Source: Ostrinia nubilalis
Taxonomy: Eukaryota > Arthropoda > Insecta > Lepidoptera > Crambidae
Assembly: GCF_963855985.1 (NCBI RefSeq)
Contig: NC_087112.1
Coordinates: 10,728,501-10,792,500, forward strand
Direction: 5' to 3'
DNA length: 64,000 nucleotides
This document shows, in pieces, positions 1-10,515 of this stretch. The notes beneath the pieces are model-generated. The model had not been told where the DNA came from, did no database searches, and saw nothing but the letters and a program-made list of their open reading frames with translations. The position numbers and the translations under genes were made by a program. Numbering within the stretch: the first letter of the stretch is position 1; the number at the start of each line of letters is the position of its first letter.

Positions 1-1230
1 AGCTCGCTTCCAACTTTCGGTCTGATCATCACTTTCTATCAGTAGATATGCAGGCAGGAGCTTTCTCGAGGAACTAATTTGTTTTTTCCTTTATCCAATC
101 ACTAAGTTAAGGGTTCTGTAACGAGCCATTCCAAATCTTTACTAGTATAGACATGGGTCTCTTACAGGGCACTGATACGAACACGTCCCAAATACAGCTT
201 GACACATTATTTGTTTTCTTTATTAATAGTGTCTTAAATCCTCTTAAGGTTTGTCCAGCCACTTTTGTTCTCTTTACAAATAGAATAAACTTCTAGAGAT
301 ATTGGCTGGTTGGTTTTATTTATAAATCGGTTTGATAGTTAGAATAGATTAATTATTCCTTAGTAAATTATTTACACACATCACCACTCGTTTGAAAATT
401 AATCAAATATTTTTTATGTTCTGTTTAAGTATCTTATTTTAAGTCAAAATATCTTCATCCATAAACAATAAGACACTAAACACTGAGCTAGCTATTTTCA
501 CAAATTAATTTATTCGTTGCCGAGTGGCCAAAGAAAAATAAAGATGAAACTCAAATTCAATAAAATCTTTTGAAACGGACTGAAAATTGAAATTACATAG
601 TTATTTCAATTTAACGAGGGCCAAGAAAATAGCTGAATTTCATTCTATACCTTGTTTCATGTTATTTCAGTATCATGACGTTAATGTTAAAATGAAAATA
701 TTTGCGATTCGGGGTCTCTTATTATTTCTTGAAAGAGTCCGGGGTATTTTGATGTCCCTCTGTGGACCGGCTTTATTAATTCAAAGTAAGAGGGCGAAGG
801 GGCAATCAAAATTAAATTTCAATTATATAACGGCCCGGTATTTTGATTATAATATCGATCAAATAGATGGTTTGTTAATGTGAAATTTCTTACATTATTA
901 TTTGTATATGCTTACCTATAAATAATTAATGAATGAATTACCCTTTTGATGTCATAAGAATACAAAATAATAATAATAAATACTCTCTATTGCACACCAA
1001 AGAATAGAACAGAAAAAAAAAGAAACACACAAGGTACAACTAGGCATATACAATACATAACAATACATCATCATATCGTTTAAGTATCTCTACTTTACTT
1101 CGGAACTATAAGCGTCCAACGCGTCAGCTGAAAAAGCAGGGAAAAAATAGCACCTCTAGTTACTGTTTTTACTATCAACATTTCTTTATCACATTTATGT
1201 GTTTATGTACGAGCCACAAAATGTCCACAC
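1..1230. other. Intergenic or intronic sequence, nothing recognised
   Basis: AT-rich sequence with no convincing coding frame, RNA gene or paired inverted repeat that I can see. A 98-codon open frame at 587-883 has no recognisable motif and begins inside AT-rich sequence, so I do not call it a gene. Confidence 0.5.
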
Positions 1231-1439
1231 TATCTCGATCTTCAACATACGCGTCAGTGTTCCGGATCCAAAGGGTGCCAACGGTATTACGGGACCCTAT
1301 TACTTCACCGGCTCTGGATAATATCCGAAACGGCTAGACAGGACTAGGCTTCACTGGCAGATAGCTAATGTTATAGCGAGCAACATATATTAGGGCACCG
1401 AAATTTTTAGAAAAGAGTGGGAACAGTTTCGCTAAAATC

Positions 1440-1640
1440 TTTTACTCGTATAATACGGACAGCTGCAGTAAGGGACTGGAATTCACTGCCTTCTGTTGTC
1501 TTTCCGGAGCATTGTTATCTAGGCGTCTTCAAGGCGAGTTTGAATAGGCACTTACTGGGCAGGTATGTACCTACCATCCTAGACTGAATATGACTTAACG
1601 TCAGATGTGATAGCTGTCAAATATGTAGGTACCTGTTTTA
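1440..1640 (+). repeat. Decayed LINE ORF2 C-terminal remnant
   Basis: Read on the plus strand with frame slips, the stretch gives a RDWNSLPS...VFPE...LGVFKA..NRHL pattern, the usual C-terminal end of jockey/CR1-group non-LTR reverse transcriptases. A sister remnant with the same pattern lies at 30200-30500. The N-terminal and catalytic parts are absent. It is a dead 5'-truncated copy. Confidence 0.5.
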
Positions 1641-2045
1641 TGCTACATGAAAAAAAACATGAAAGTGTGATAAAATTCCGTGATACGACGAAATGCGAAC
1701 GAGCAAGACTCTTCTGGAATTGATTACATTATATCCACATTTCTGATTCTGATGATCGATATGATCGGTTTTAATCTTCCAGTAGCTCTTAATATTGCAG
1801 AGTAATTTCGAAGGTAGTGTACTTCGCTAAAGAGCTGTCGGGAATCGGGAACATAACACGCATCCAGGAACTAATATCTCTAATTACTCCCTTGTACCGG
1901 GAATATCTAATCAACTTATGTTGCTAACGTTTCCAATGTGCCTGGAAATGTACTTCATGATTACGTGCAATTAATTAGAGGAAATATATATCATATAATA
2001 TTCTAGAAACATATAAGTTTGACATTACACGGAAATTACTTCTTT

Positions 2046-2210
2046 TAAAATCAAAATCAAAAATCAAAATCAAAAAATATTTATTCAGTTTAGACCACAA
2101 GTGGCACTTATGAACGTCAATAGAAAATAATAAAAAAAGAAAAGGTAGCCCTTATGGGGCACTTTACATGTCTCCTTATCTTTTGGGCCCTACCAGCGCT
2201 GGCTTTAATT
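2046..2210 (-). repeat. 3' tail of a jockey/CR1-group LINE (5'-truncated copy)
   Basis: On the minus strand this matches the 3' untranslated end of the LINE at 39300-40965: the 'CGCTGGTAGGGCCCAAAAGA' segment, the 'AAGTGCCCCATAAGGGC' segment and the terminal (TTGATTTT)n-like run. No coding part remains. A typical 5'-truncated retroposed tail. Confidence 0.75.
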
Positions 2211-2217
2211 AAGGCAT

Positions 2218-2325
2218 CATTCCTCCCACTCGGTGGACCGACGACCTGGAGAATGTTGCGGTAAACGCCTGGTTGCGGGCAGAGTAGGACTTGTCGTTTT
2301 GGAAATCCTTGAGGGAGAACGTATT
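2218..2325 (+). repeat. RTE-type LINE 3' end, short copy
   Basis: Contains the window-wide motif 'GGTGGACCGACGA', followed by '..TGGTTGCGGGCAGAG..' and '..TCCTTGAGGGAG', the degenerate end of an RTE-like reverse transcriptase ORF (RWTDDLVKVAG...W in better copies). Better copies are at 61104, 15121 and 56473. Confidence 0.6.
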
Positions 2326-2504
2326 TAGGTTTAAATGGAACTTGTACCTACCCTTGTGGTTTTCGGTCGATCACAGTTTGTTAAGCATAAGGTTCAATTC
2401 AATTCAAAAAAAATTCTCCAGCGAATACGCTTGAAAACGGCACAAACATACACAGTAAGGAACTCCCTGCCTGCCTCGTTGTATTTGCCACATTATTTCA
2501 GACT

Positions 2505-2727
2505 AGCTTTCCGCCCGCGGCTTCGCCCGTGTGGAATTTGGTCTGTCACAGAAAAATTTAATCGCGCGCGTCTCTTTTTCAAAAAACCGGGATAAAAACT
2601 ATCCTATGTCCTTTCCCGGGACTCAAACTATCTCCCTGCCAAATTTCATCAAAATCGGTTCATTGGTTTAGGCGTGAAAGAGACAGACAGACAGAGTTAC
2701 TTTCGCATTTATAATATTAGTATAGAT
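2505..2727 (+). repeat. GACA-family dispersed repeat (non-autonomous, SINE-like)
   Basis: Starts 'ACTAGCTTTCCGCCCGCGG', runs through a conserved core ('CCGGGATAAAAACTATCC', 'CATCAAAATCGGTTCA'), an ACAGACAGACAG microsatellite, and ends 'TTTATAATATTAGTATAGAT'. Other copies in the window are 13752-13975, 41603-41838 (minus) and 52517-52781. No coding capacity. The family is common in Lepidoptera. I do not give it a Repbase name, but the 7-bp target duplication at 52.5 kb argues for retroposition. Confidence 0.75.
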
Positions 2728-3149
2728 AAGTAGCTCAATTTAAACAGCATAAGATTTAATATTAAACCAATGATAATACCTAGAAACACTGCAGTATCAA
2801 TCGGAATTCCTAAGCTAGGCTCGGCCGGCTTACGTTACACTCGCTTGCGCAATCATTGTAATGAATCTACTTAACGCTTTGCTCCTAGCCTCATACTTAT
2901 CTGCAGTGTGAATTAATATTTTACTGGCTTTATAATCTTGGAAATGAACAAAGGAATTATTTGTACAGTTGTGGATTAACACTAGTTCAATATCACGCTG
3001 TTTCAAGCAAGAATAATTAACGTGTGTACTCTTTTTACACCATTATTGACGTCATCTGCAAAGATGGCTAATCTTTTAAACTTTCATGGGACCTTTGACG
3101 CCTGCCGAAAGCCAATAAGTCATAGAATCATAGACGATGATCGACGATT

Positions 3150-3480
3150 TTAAGTTTGCAATCCTGAGAAGGTCGTGCTAGCTAATAATTGACTTTCAAT
3201 GCTGATCAGGGTGAGAGGTAGAGTCAATTTAAACGTGAAACCAAACGAAAATTCTACTCATTTCTTACGTTACGTCGTCGTAGAAACTGATAATTTGTTA
3301 GATGTAGGCTCACAAACCGACACCGACGAGATGGTCGGACGCGGTGAGGAAGACGGTGGGCGGGAGTTTGCATCGTGCGGTCCACACATCTTATGACCGC
3401 AGTCTGTGGAGGAACACTATCTGTGGTCGCGATCCTCATCAGTGAGGGACCGAGGAAGAAGAAGGCTCACAAAATATTGT
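3150..3480 (+). repeat. Possible LINE 3' end, decayed
   Basis: A relatively GC-rich block ending 'GTGAGGGACCGAGGAAGAAG' that looks like the short, coding-derived 3' end of an insect LINE. It occurs once here, so the assignment rests on general resemblance only. Confidence 0.25.
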
Positions 3481-3691
3481 GTTCATTTTTATGGTCTTGG
3501 ACTAACAAATAAAATAGCAACTCCGAATTCCGATATCGTTAAAGCGACACCAAATTACTGGAGTCGAAGGTCGAAAGTAAATCCGAGGAGCACAATATAA
3601 TCAATCACGAATCGGGGCTGTTCAAAGCGGTCCGTCAAAAGAACTTTTGCTACAATTGCCAAGATACAAAACTTGGCAGTTGTCTCCGAAT

Positions 3692-5035
3692 TTATTTCAG
3701 ATACTTGGCGGCCCTTAAATGTTTCGTGAAAGGCCACAATACCTGGCTACAATCCACAGTGCTTCTTGTAGACGTGCAGGAAATAACAGCACCAACTTTC
3801 TTGGTATCAGCCGTAGTAACCTCCCCGTTTTGGGGTTCCTGAGCAGCAATCTTGTTCGTAGGATGCAGCAGGGTGTGGTGCTTCCTCTTGCATATGCGAC
3901 ACTTGTATTTACTGTGGCAGAATTTGGCAGAGTGATTGTTTCCGAGACAACAAAAGCAAACCTTATGAGATGCAACAAATTCGCGACGTAATTCCACTGA
4001 CGTATCCCTAAACGCCTTACACGTGCTCAATTTGTGCTCCTTCTTACAAAAGGGACAGACTAACGTGGTAACGTGCATGGCCTTAATTTGACTAACAGGC
4101 AAGTTTTTGTTAGGAATTGGTTTGGACTCTGAACTCAAAAACTGAAGGGTGCGGTAACGGTTTTTAAGAAACTGTTCGAACTGATCGTAAGTTGGTAGCT
4201 CGGTAGAGTTATTATCCGCGATGCTAAACTCCCATTGCCTTTTTGATTCAGGGTCCAACTTCAAAGTTATTATATGAATTACCAGCACGTCCCAGGTACT
4301 CGTATCTATGCCAATATTAGACAGAGCGGACAAACAATCATTTGTGGTGTCCATCAGACCTTTCAAACCACTAGCCGACTCACAAGTTACATTTTTCTGG
4401 CTTAGCAGTCTCTTCAAAATATGATGACAGATGTATCGTTTGTTGTTGTACCTCTCATCTAATAAGCCCCAACAATAATCATAATTACTGTCTGTAATCG
4501 GAATGTTACATAAAAGTTGCTCGGCTTCACCTTGTAAGTACCCCTTTAAATACAATAATTTTTGAGCATTTCCTAATGTCTTGTTCGAATGTATCAAAGA
4601 CTGAAATAAGTCTCGGAAGGTGTTCCATTCCGAGTACTTTCCTGAGAAGATCGGAATATTTACTTTTGGCAGTTTTACATTTGGTGCCTGTAGAGTGGGC
4701 TGGTTAGAATCGGTGTTGGAAATACTTGTGATTATAACCTCGTATTTAGCTAAAGCTCCTTTCAATTTACATTTATAATCAATATAGCAATCTTCTGTTT
4801 TGTCATAAGTATCGTTTTGCATATAGGTCGATCCAGATAACAACTTAGGTTCCGTAGTGCGCAACAATTCCTTATGACCCAACAGAAATTCACTCCACAA
4901 ACCTTCAAGTAGTTCCAACTTTCCTTCTAAATACTCCTTGGTCAAACGATCTTTCAGAACTTTTTGGAAATTCGTCTTAGCTTTTTCTATCCTTGACGCA
5001 AGGTCAAATTGACAGTTCTCGAAACGTTCCATCAT
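3692..5035 (-). CDS. BEL/Pao gag polyprotein, truncated (447 aa)
   Basis: Encodes the gag part of a BEL/Pao retrotransposon, which would form the particle and bind element RNA. The frame shows an N-terminal helical region, a DUF1759-type block (around KLPKVNIPIFSGKYSEWNTF, residues ~120-145) and a Cys/His cluster near residues 325-395 (CPFC..., CFCCLGNNHSAKFC, CRIC..HH). It starts at an MM pair; the better copy at 9128 has three more upstream residues. The last ~15 residues after SQVL are encoded by non-BEL flanking DNA, so the stop is accidental. The aspartic protease present in copy 2 is lost. The frame is otherwise open and differs from copy 2 by scattered substitutions and one 3-bp indel. 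Confidence 0.85.
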   Translation of the reverse strand: MMERFENCQFDLASRIEKAKTNFQKVLKDRLTKEYLEGKLELLEGLWSEFLLGHKELLRTTEPKLLSGSTYMQNDTYDKTEDCYIDYKCKLKGALAKYEVIITSISNTDSNQPTLQAPNVKLPKVNIPIFSGKYSEWNTFRDLFQSLIHSNKTLGNAQKLLYLKGYLQGEAEQLLCNIPITDSNYDYCWGLLDERYNNKRYICHHILKRLLSQKNVTCESASGLKGLMDTTNDCLSALSNIGIDTSTWDVLVIHIITLKLDPESKRQWEFSIADNNSTELPTYDQFEQFLKNRYRTLQFLSSESKPIPNKNLPVSQIKAMHVTTLVCPFCKKEHKLSTCKAFRDTSVELRREFVASHKVCFCCLGNNHSAKFCHSKYKCRICKRKHHTLLHPTNKIAAQEPQNGEVTTADTKKVGAVISCTSTRSTVDCSQVLWPFTKHLRAAKYLK

Positions 5036-5975
5036 AAATGTCAGTTAAATTGAAATGTAAACAAACTTCCGAAAAATAGTAAAAAATTCTAAGTGTTTGA
5101 CAACTCTAACAGAAATCGGGCATAGGTTTCCCGTAGCAACAGCTTTTCTAAAATTATTCTAAGTCCTAAAATATTAATCTAAAATTTTCCTAAGTCAATG
5201 TAAACAATTAAAATTTTCTAAGTTAAACTACCAGTGTAAATAAAGTCCAAAATCCTTCAATCTTCTTCTCAATAATAAAATGCCGAAAGAGTACTCACAG
5301 TTGTATCCGTTTCACTCACACACTAACACAATAGACGGCGAACTCTTCATCAAACACGAACACCTTCGGGCTCCGAACCCGAACTCCTTTCAGGCTCCAA
5401 CACGACTCCCTAGGGCTCCGAGCGTGTCTCCACCAGATGACGCCACCTCAGCGCAGCACCACCATCATCATCTCCTGATCTTCCTCAACCAGTTGGTTGC
5501 CCTGACAGTATCACAGCTGATACTGTCAAACTGATGTCAGCAGCTCCTAGCTGACCCAGCTTCTTGACCTGTCCTGTTTGTGACAGCGATCCACTGTCCA
5601 GGACGTCACCCCCCTCCAAAAATGCACGAAGTGTAATCGCGGCACCTGCACCGTTACCAGTGCCCAATGGAACATCAGCTTCCTGATGATATCCGACTCG
5701 ACAGGACCATGAATAAACCACGGATACTCTCGGCGCACTTAAGGGACTCTTATCTAGGTTTAAATAAGACGTCAATATTTAGGTGACAATTTATTACTTG
5801 ACACAGGTTGTCAATGGTTCCCTGATGTTGTCAAAGGTTCACAGATGTCAAAATACTCCAGGTATATAAAGCCAGGGAAAAAAATCTGGACACCGCGGTA
5901 CAGCTTTTCGTCCCTCAAAGAGCAGTGACATCTCTCGGCAAATAATACAAACAAGTTTCATGGAAGGTTTATACA
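5036..5975 (-). repeat. BEL/Pao LTR plus leader, central copy
   Basis: On the minus strand it starts with TG at 5975 (TGTATAAACCTTCC), carries a TATA motif at 5863-5870, and runs into the gag leader of copy 1. It is closely similar to 9129-10100. Because both copies run on into the same leader, the inner LTR boundary cannot be fixed by comparing them. A GGTGGCGCCATC-like stretch in the right-hand copy (about 9565 on the minus strand) could be the primer-binding site. Confidence 0.7.
5863..5870 (-). promoter_or_regulatory. TATA box of the central BEL LTR
   Basis: TTTATATA on the minus strand, about 105 bp inside the LTR start, in the direction of gag transcription. Conserved in the right-hand LTR at 9988-9995. 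Confidence 0.5.
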
Positions 5976-6239
5976 TATCGCCCACCAAGGACCGTCCTAG
6001 GTCCTTAACAACAGGAAAAATCAAATGAAACTTAGGCGAATGCATCGCCCACCATGAAACAGGTTACGGTACACATCAACAATAAACATAAAATAAACCA
6101 TGTAAAAAACCATTGTACCGTAAAATATCAAAAACACATTCAATATAACTACTCAAAACATAAAACCTTAAAACTAAATAAGCTAAAATTATTCAGCTTT
6201 AGGAAGGAGACAAATCATTCTGTTACCCTTGAAACTAAC

Positions 6240-6535
6240 AACTAGAACATCATCGTTACCGGGATGGACCACAATCACCCTGCCACTGAGCCAAACCCGT
6301 AGCTAGTTGCCCACCGTTATGACAACTAAATCACCAACTTTTAGGTTGACGAATTTGCAAAGTCCATCTTTATGTTATTCACCTTACGACGTTCATGAAG
6401 CTGTATGTTTTCAAGTCTCCAACCAACTCTCAACTTACTGTTCCTAGCAAGAAAAGGACTCAAGAACTGGAGAAAACTACGTTTGGGTAAGTCTCTACTT
6501 TCTCTTAACCTTTCAACATCAGCACTAGTTTTCAA
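6240..6535 (-). pseudogene. BEL/Pao integrase C-terminus (DUF5641-like) remnant
   Basis: On the minus strand, NLKVGDLVVITV, then after a stop codon SGRVIVVHPGNDDVLVV, the pattern of the DUF5641 domain that ends BEL integrases. Upstream in the same orientation is a basic segment (LRVGWRLENIQLHERRK) matching the expected preceding region. Stops and frame changes make it a remnant. Its position just before the LTR supports it as the 3' end of copy 2. Confidence 0.65.
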
Positions 6536-6605
6536 ATTGGCATGCTACTAAATACAACCCATAGCCTTCTGTACCTCTACTGTTGTTGAATACCCATAGC
6601 GTTTC

Positions 6606-9128
6606 TCAAGCGTATCCTTTTTTTATTTTAACCTTCCTTTTTGTTTCAGGATCTCCGTAGGTCTGCACGTCGACCTTGTAGCGGTATACATCTTCACTTC
6701 GGTTCCAGGTAATACCACCACTTTTTATTATTTTATCAGTTTTTCTTTTCCGGCCATCTTCGTTTCCTTTCCGTTGACTTACTTTACCTTTTTCTTTCGT
6801 TGTCTTTACCAAATCTTCATTGTTAGTAGTCAACTTTTGCAACACACATCCTTCTTTACCTAACGTCATATTCATTTCTCTGCAAAGTTGAATCCCCTGA
6901 TCGACAACTTCACAACCCATCTTGAGATCGTCCACATGAAAGTCTGACAGTATCTTCTCAGCCGCCGTTGGAGAAACTTCACCGTGATCCAAATTCATGT
7001 CAACATATTCACTAGTAACCTCTGTGTATCTCTGTTTCAGATCACCGTTCTTCAGTCTTCGTTCTAATGAATACGTTCTTCTTTCAGGTGTTTGCCAGGA
7101 ATTCTTCACATCGGGAACTTCATTCTTCACCGGGAGACGCTCATTGTATCGACCAGTGTCATCTCTATAAGTAGTTCTGGTAAAGTATATTTCACGTGTC
7201 TTTTGATCTTCTGTATTCGTTCTTTTCTTTGGCAATGGAATGTCATCTTCTAGCTTCCTAAACTTCCTTAGAAGCTGATTATCCTCCACGCTACAATGCA
7301 TCACATTTATTGTTTCAGAGGGCTTCGTGGTCGTGTGAACGACACCAGACAAAATCCACCCCAATGACGAACACTGAGCAAGTGGTGAACCAAGCGGTCC
7401 CTTGATGACTCCGTTTTGAATTACTCGGCTATATACTTCTGACCCCAACAACAAATCCACACTGTTAGAAGTATAATAGCTCGGATCCGCGAGGACAATG
7501 TCCTCAAGCTCCTTCCATTCCTCCGCTCTTATTTTTCGGTTAGGCAAAAGAGATGTGATGGATTCTAGAACGTAAGCTTTCACTGTGATAATAAAGTTTG
7601 GATCAACCCGTGATGCTATTTTTATTTCAACCATCGACTTTGCCGTGAGCCCGTTCGTGCCACCTACTCCTACCATTTGTCCTTTAGCTGGTATCTTCTT
7701 CAAACCCAATAATTCAACCATGGCCTCTGTAATAAAAGAGGATTGGGACCCTTGATCCAGCAGAGAACGAATAGTATAAGTTTGGCCGTATTTAGATACA
7801 GTATCTACAAGTGCCGTCGCTAGCAATACCTGGCTGTACTTCTCCGTGTTTCTAGTAGACGTGCAGGAAATAACAGCACCAACTTTCTTGGTATCAGCCG
7901 TAGTAACCTCCCCGTTTTGGGGTTCCTGAGCAGCAATCTTGTTCGTAGGATGCAGCAGAGTGTGGTGCTTCCTCTTGCAAATGCGACACTTGTACTTACT
8001 GTGACAGAACTTGGCAGAGTGATTGTTTCCGAGACAACAAAAGCAAACATTGTGACATGCAACAAATTCGCGACGTAATTCCACTGACGTATCCCTAAAC
8101 GCCTGACATGTGCTTAATTTGTGCTCCTTCTTACAAAAGGGACAGACTAATGTGGTAACGTGCATGGTTTTAATTTGACTAATAGGCAAGCTTCTATTAG
8201 GAATCGGTTTGGACTCTGAACTCAAAAATTCAAGGGCGCGGTAACGATTGTTAAGGAACCTTTCGAACTGATCGTAAGTAGGTAGCTCAGTAGTGCTACT
8301 ATCCATGATGCTAAATTCCCACTGCCTTTTTGATTCAGGGTCCAACTTCAGCGTTATTATGTGGATTATCAGCACGTCCCAGGTACTCGTATCTATGCAA
8401 ATATTAGACAGAGCGGACAAACAATCGTTTGTGGTATCCATCAACCCTTTCAACCCACTAGCCGACTCACAAGTGACATTTTTCTGACTTAGCAGTCTTT
8501 TCAAGGTGTGATGACAGATGTATCTTTTGTTGTTATATCTCTCATCCAATAAACCCCAACAATACTCGTAATTACTGTCTGTAATCGGAATGTTGCATAA
8601 AAGTTGCTCGGCTTCACCTTGCAAGTACCCCTTTAAATAGAGCAATTTTTGAGCATTTCCTAATGTTTTATTCGAATGAATCAGGGACTGGAATAAGTCT
8701 CGGAAGGTGTTCCATTCCGAGTACTTTCCTGAGAAGATCGGAATATTAACTTTTGGCAGTTTTACATTTGGCGCCTGTAGAGTGGGCTGGTTAGAATCGG
8801 TGTTGGAAATACTTGTGATTATAACGAATTTAGCTAAAGCTCCTTTTAATTTACATTTATAATCAATATAGCAATCTTCTGTTTTGTCATAAGTCTCGTT
8901 TTGCATATAGGTCGACTCGGATAATAGTTTAGGTTTCGTAGTACGCAACAACTCCTTATGACCCAACAGAAATTCACTCCACAAACCTTCAAGTAGTTCC
9001 AACTTTCCTTCTAAATACTCCTTGGTCAAACGATCTTTCGGAACTTTTTGGAAATTCGTCTTAGCTTTTTCTATCCTTGACGCAAGGTCAAACTGACTAT
9101 TCTCCAAACGTTCCATCATAAATGACAA
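6606..9128 (-). CDS. BEL/Pao gag-protease-partial RT polyprotein (840 aa)
   Basis: Retrotransposon polyprotein. Seen in order: helical gag N-terminus; DUF1759-like block (residues ~122-300, KLPKVNIPIFSGKYSEWNTF); zinc-knuckle-like Cys/His cluster (~329-393); aspartic protease of DUF1758 type with LLDQGSQSSF at ~456-465 (catalytic DQG) and LLLGSEVYSRV at ~559-569; the start of the BEL RT region (LPKKRTNTEDQKTREIYFT, ~632-650); then a jump near residue 720 to HVDDLKMGCEVV (~731-742), which replaces the usual YVDD box. Normal BEL polyproteins are about twice as long. The sequence between the N-terminal RT region and the HVDD box, and everything past it except a short basic tail, is missing, so no active polymerase is expected. 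Gag and protease could still be made and might package other elements. Confidence 0.9.
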   Translation of the reverse strand: MSFMMERLENSQFDLASRIEKAKTNFQKVPKDRLTKEYLEGKLELLEGLWSEFLLGHKELLRTTKPKLLSESTYMQNETYDKTEDCYIDYKCKLKGALAKFVIITSISNTDSNQPTLQAPNVKLPKVNIPIFSGKYSEWNTFRDLFQSLIHSNKTLGNAQKLLYLKGYLQGEAEQLLCNIPITDSNYEYCWGLLDERYNNKRYICHHTLKRLLSQKNVTCESASGLKGLMDTTNDCLSALSNICIDTSTWDVLIIHIITLKLDPESKRQWEFSIMDSSTTELPTYDQFERFLNNRYRALEFLSSESKPIPNRSLPISQIKTMHVTTLVCPFCKKEHKLSTCQAFRDTSVELRREFVACHNVCFCCLGNNHSAKFCHSKYKCRICKRKHHTLLHPTNKIAAQEPQNGEVTTADTKKVGAVISCTSTRNTEKYSQVLLATALVDTVSKYGQTYTIRSLLDQGSQSSFITEAMVELLGLKKIPAKGQMVGVGGTNGLTAKSMVEIKIASRVDPNFIITVKAYVLESITSLLPNRKIRAEEWKELEDIVLADPSYYTSNSVDLLLGSEVYSRVIQNGVIKGPLGSPLAQCSSLGWILSGVVHTTTKPSETINVMHCSVEDNQLLRKFRKLEDDIPLPKKRTNTEDQKTREIYFTRTTYRDDTGRYNERLPVKNEVPDVKNSWQTPERRTYSLERRLKNGDLKQRYTEVTSEYVDMNLDHGEVSPTAAEKILSDFHVDDLKMGCEVVDQGIQLCREMNMTLGKEGCVLQKLTTNNEDLVKTTKEKGKVSQRKGNEDGRKRKTDKIIKSGGITWNRSEDVYRYKVDVQTYGDPETKRKVKIKKGYA

Positions 9129-10100
9129 CTAAACTGACATGTAAACAAACTTCCAAAAATAGTAAAAAATTCTAAGTGTTTGACAACTCTAACAGAAATC
9201 GGGCATAGGTTCCCCGTAGCAACCGCTTTTTCAAAACTATTCTAAGTCCTAAAATATTAATCTAAAATTTTTCTAAGTCAATATAAACAATTAAAATTTT
9301 CTAAGTTAAATTACTAGTGTAAATAAAGTCCAAAATCCTTCAATTTTCTTCTCAATAATAAAATGCCAAAAGAGTACTCACAGTTGTATCCGTCTCACTC
9401 ACACACTATCACAATAGACGGCGAACTCTTCATCAACACGAACTTCTTCGGTTTCCGAACCCGAACTCCTTTCGGGCTCCGACACGAACCCCTTAGGGCT
9501 CCGAAACGTCCTCCTTAGGGCTCCAGCATGAATCCCGTAGGGCTCCGATCGTGTCTCCACCAGATGGCGCCACCTCAGCGCAGCACCAGCATCATCATCT
9601 CCTGATCTTCCTCAACCAGTTGGTTGCCCTGACAGCACCACAGCTGGTACTGTCAAACTGGTGTCAGCAGCTCCTAGCTGACCCAGCTTCTTGACCTGTC
9701 CTGTTTGTGACAGCGATCCACTGTCCAGGACGTCACCCCCCTCCAAAAATGCACAAAGTGTAATCGCGGCACCTGCACCGTTACCAGTGCCCAATGGACA
9801 TCAGCTTCCTGATGATATCCGGCTCGAAGGACCATGAATAAACCACGGATACTCTCGGCGCACTTAAGGGACTCTTATCTAGGTTTAAATAAGACGTCAA
9901 TATTTAGGTGACAATTTATTGCTTGACACAGGTTGTCAATGGTTCCCTGATGTTGTCAAAGGTTCACAGATGTCAAAATACTCCAGGTATATAAAGCCAG
10001 GGAAAAAAATCTGGACACCGCGGTACAGCTTTTCGTCCCTCAAAGAGCAGTGACATCTCTCGGCAAATAATACAAACAAGTTTCATGGAAGGTTTATACA
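9129..10100 (-). repeat. BEL/Pao LTR plus leader, right-hand (5') copy
   Basis: Starts TGTATAAACC at 10100 on the minus strand. It has the same TATA motif (9988-9995) and leader as 5036-5975. Between about 9440 and 9550 it has extra repeats of a 'TAGGGCTCCG'-type unit, of which the central copy has fewer. Sequence to the right (10101 on) is unrelated flank. Confidence 0.75.
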
Positions 10101-10515
10101 GCCCTTATTGACTGAAGCCCTGCCCTCGGCAAGGATCAATTTATGGGAACTTAAGGACCCTTGATTGGAATCCTTTTAACGTTTTTCGAGTTCTCCGAGA
10201 ATATTTTAAAAGGAATTCCCGCGACGGACAAAGCAGTGGACTCTTGAGGGTTTTACTTCTTCATTCGTCGGCGAGTTTATTTGTTGAAATCAAGCTTTTG
10301 TATATTATTTTAATTCGGAGCAGAGTTTAGTCAAATCATTTGAAAAAATACGCTGACTTATTTGAAACTCAACAACATTATTTGAGCAACTGGATTCGAA
10401 GGATCGAAATAATTTCGCGCTTAATTAACTGTTTGTAAGTACCAATTATAAAAGAGCCAATTATTGTAAAAACCTTTGTGAAGTTCGCGATATCCAATTT
10501 TCTGTGAATTACTGA
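10101..10515. other. Flank between BEL and hAT elements
   Basis: No gene or clear repeat seen. The last 8 bases (10508-10515, ATTACTGA) are the left target duplication of the next element. Confidence 0.5.

Larger units (their letters stand above)
3737..5975 (-). mobile_element. BEL/Pao LTR retrotransposon, copy 1 (3'-truncated)
   Basis: Read on the minus strand: LTR beginning TGTATAAACC at 5975, untranslated leader, then gag and the start of the protease region. Similarity to copy 2 stops at about 3737, just after the CCAGGTATTG motif. Protease, reverse transcriptase, RNase H, integrase and a 3' LTR are missing. Sequence left of 3737 (3480-3736) is not BEL-like as far as I can tell. The LTR of this copy directly abuts the 3' internal end of copy 2 and doubles as its 3' LTR. 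Confidence 0.85.
5976..10100 (-). mobile_element. BEL/Pao LTR retrotransposon, copy 2 (internally deleted)
   Basis: Minus strand order: LTR from 10100 (TGTATAAACC), leader, gag-protease-partial RT frame, integrase C-terminal remnant (6240-6535), a purine-rich GGTGGGCGATA stretch at 5976-5986, then the shared central LTR. The shared block ends at exactly the same base pair of the LTR (5975 and 10100). The RT palm core, RNase H and most of integrase are deleted, so the element is non-autonomous although gag and protease are open. Confidence 0.85.
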
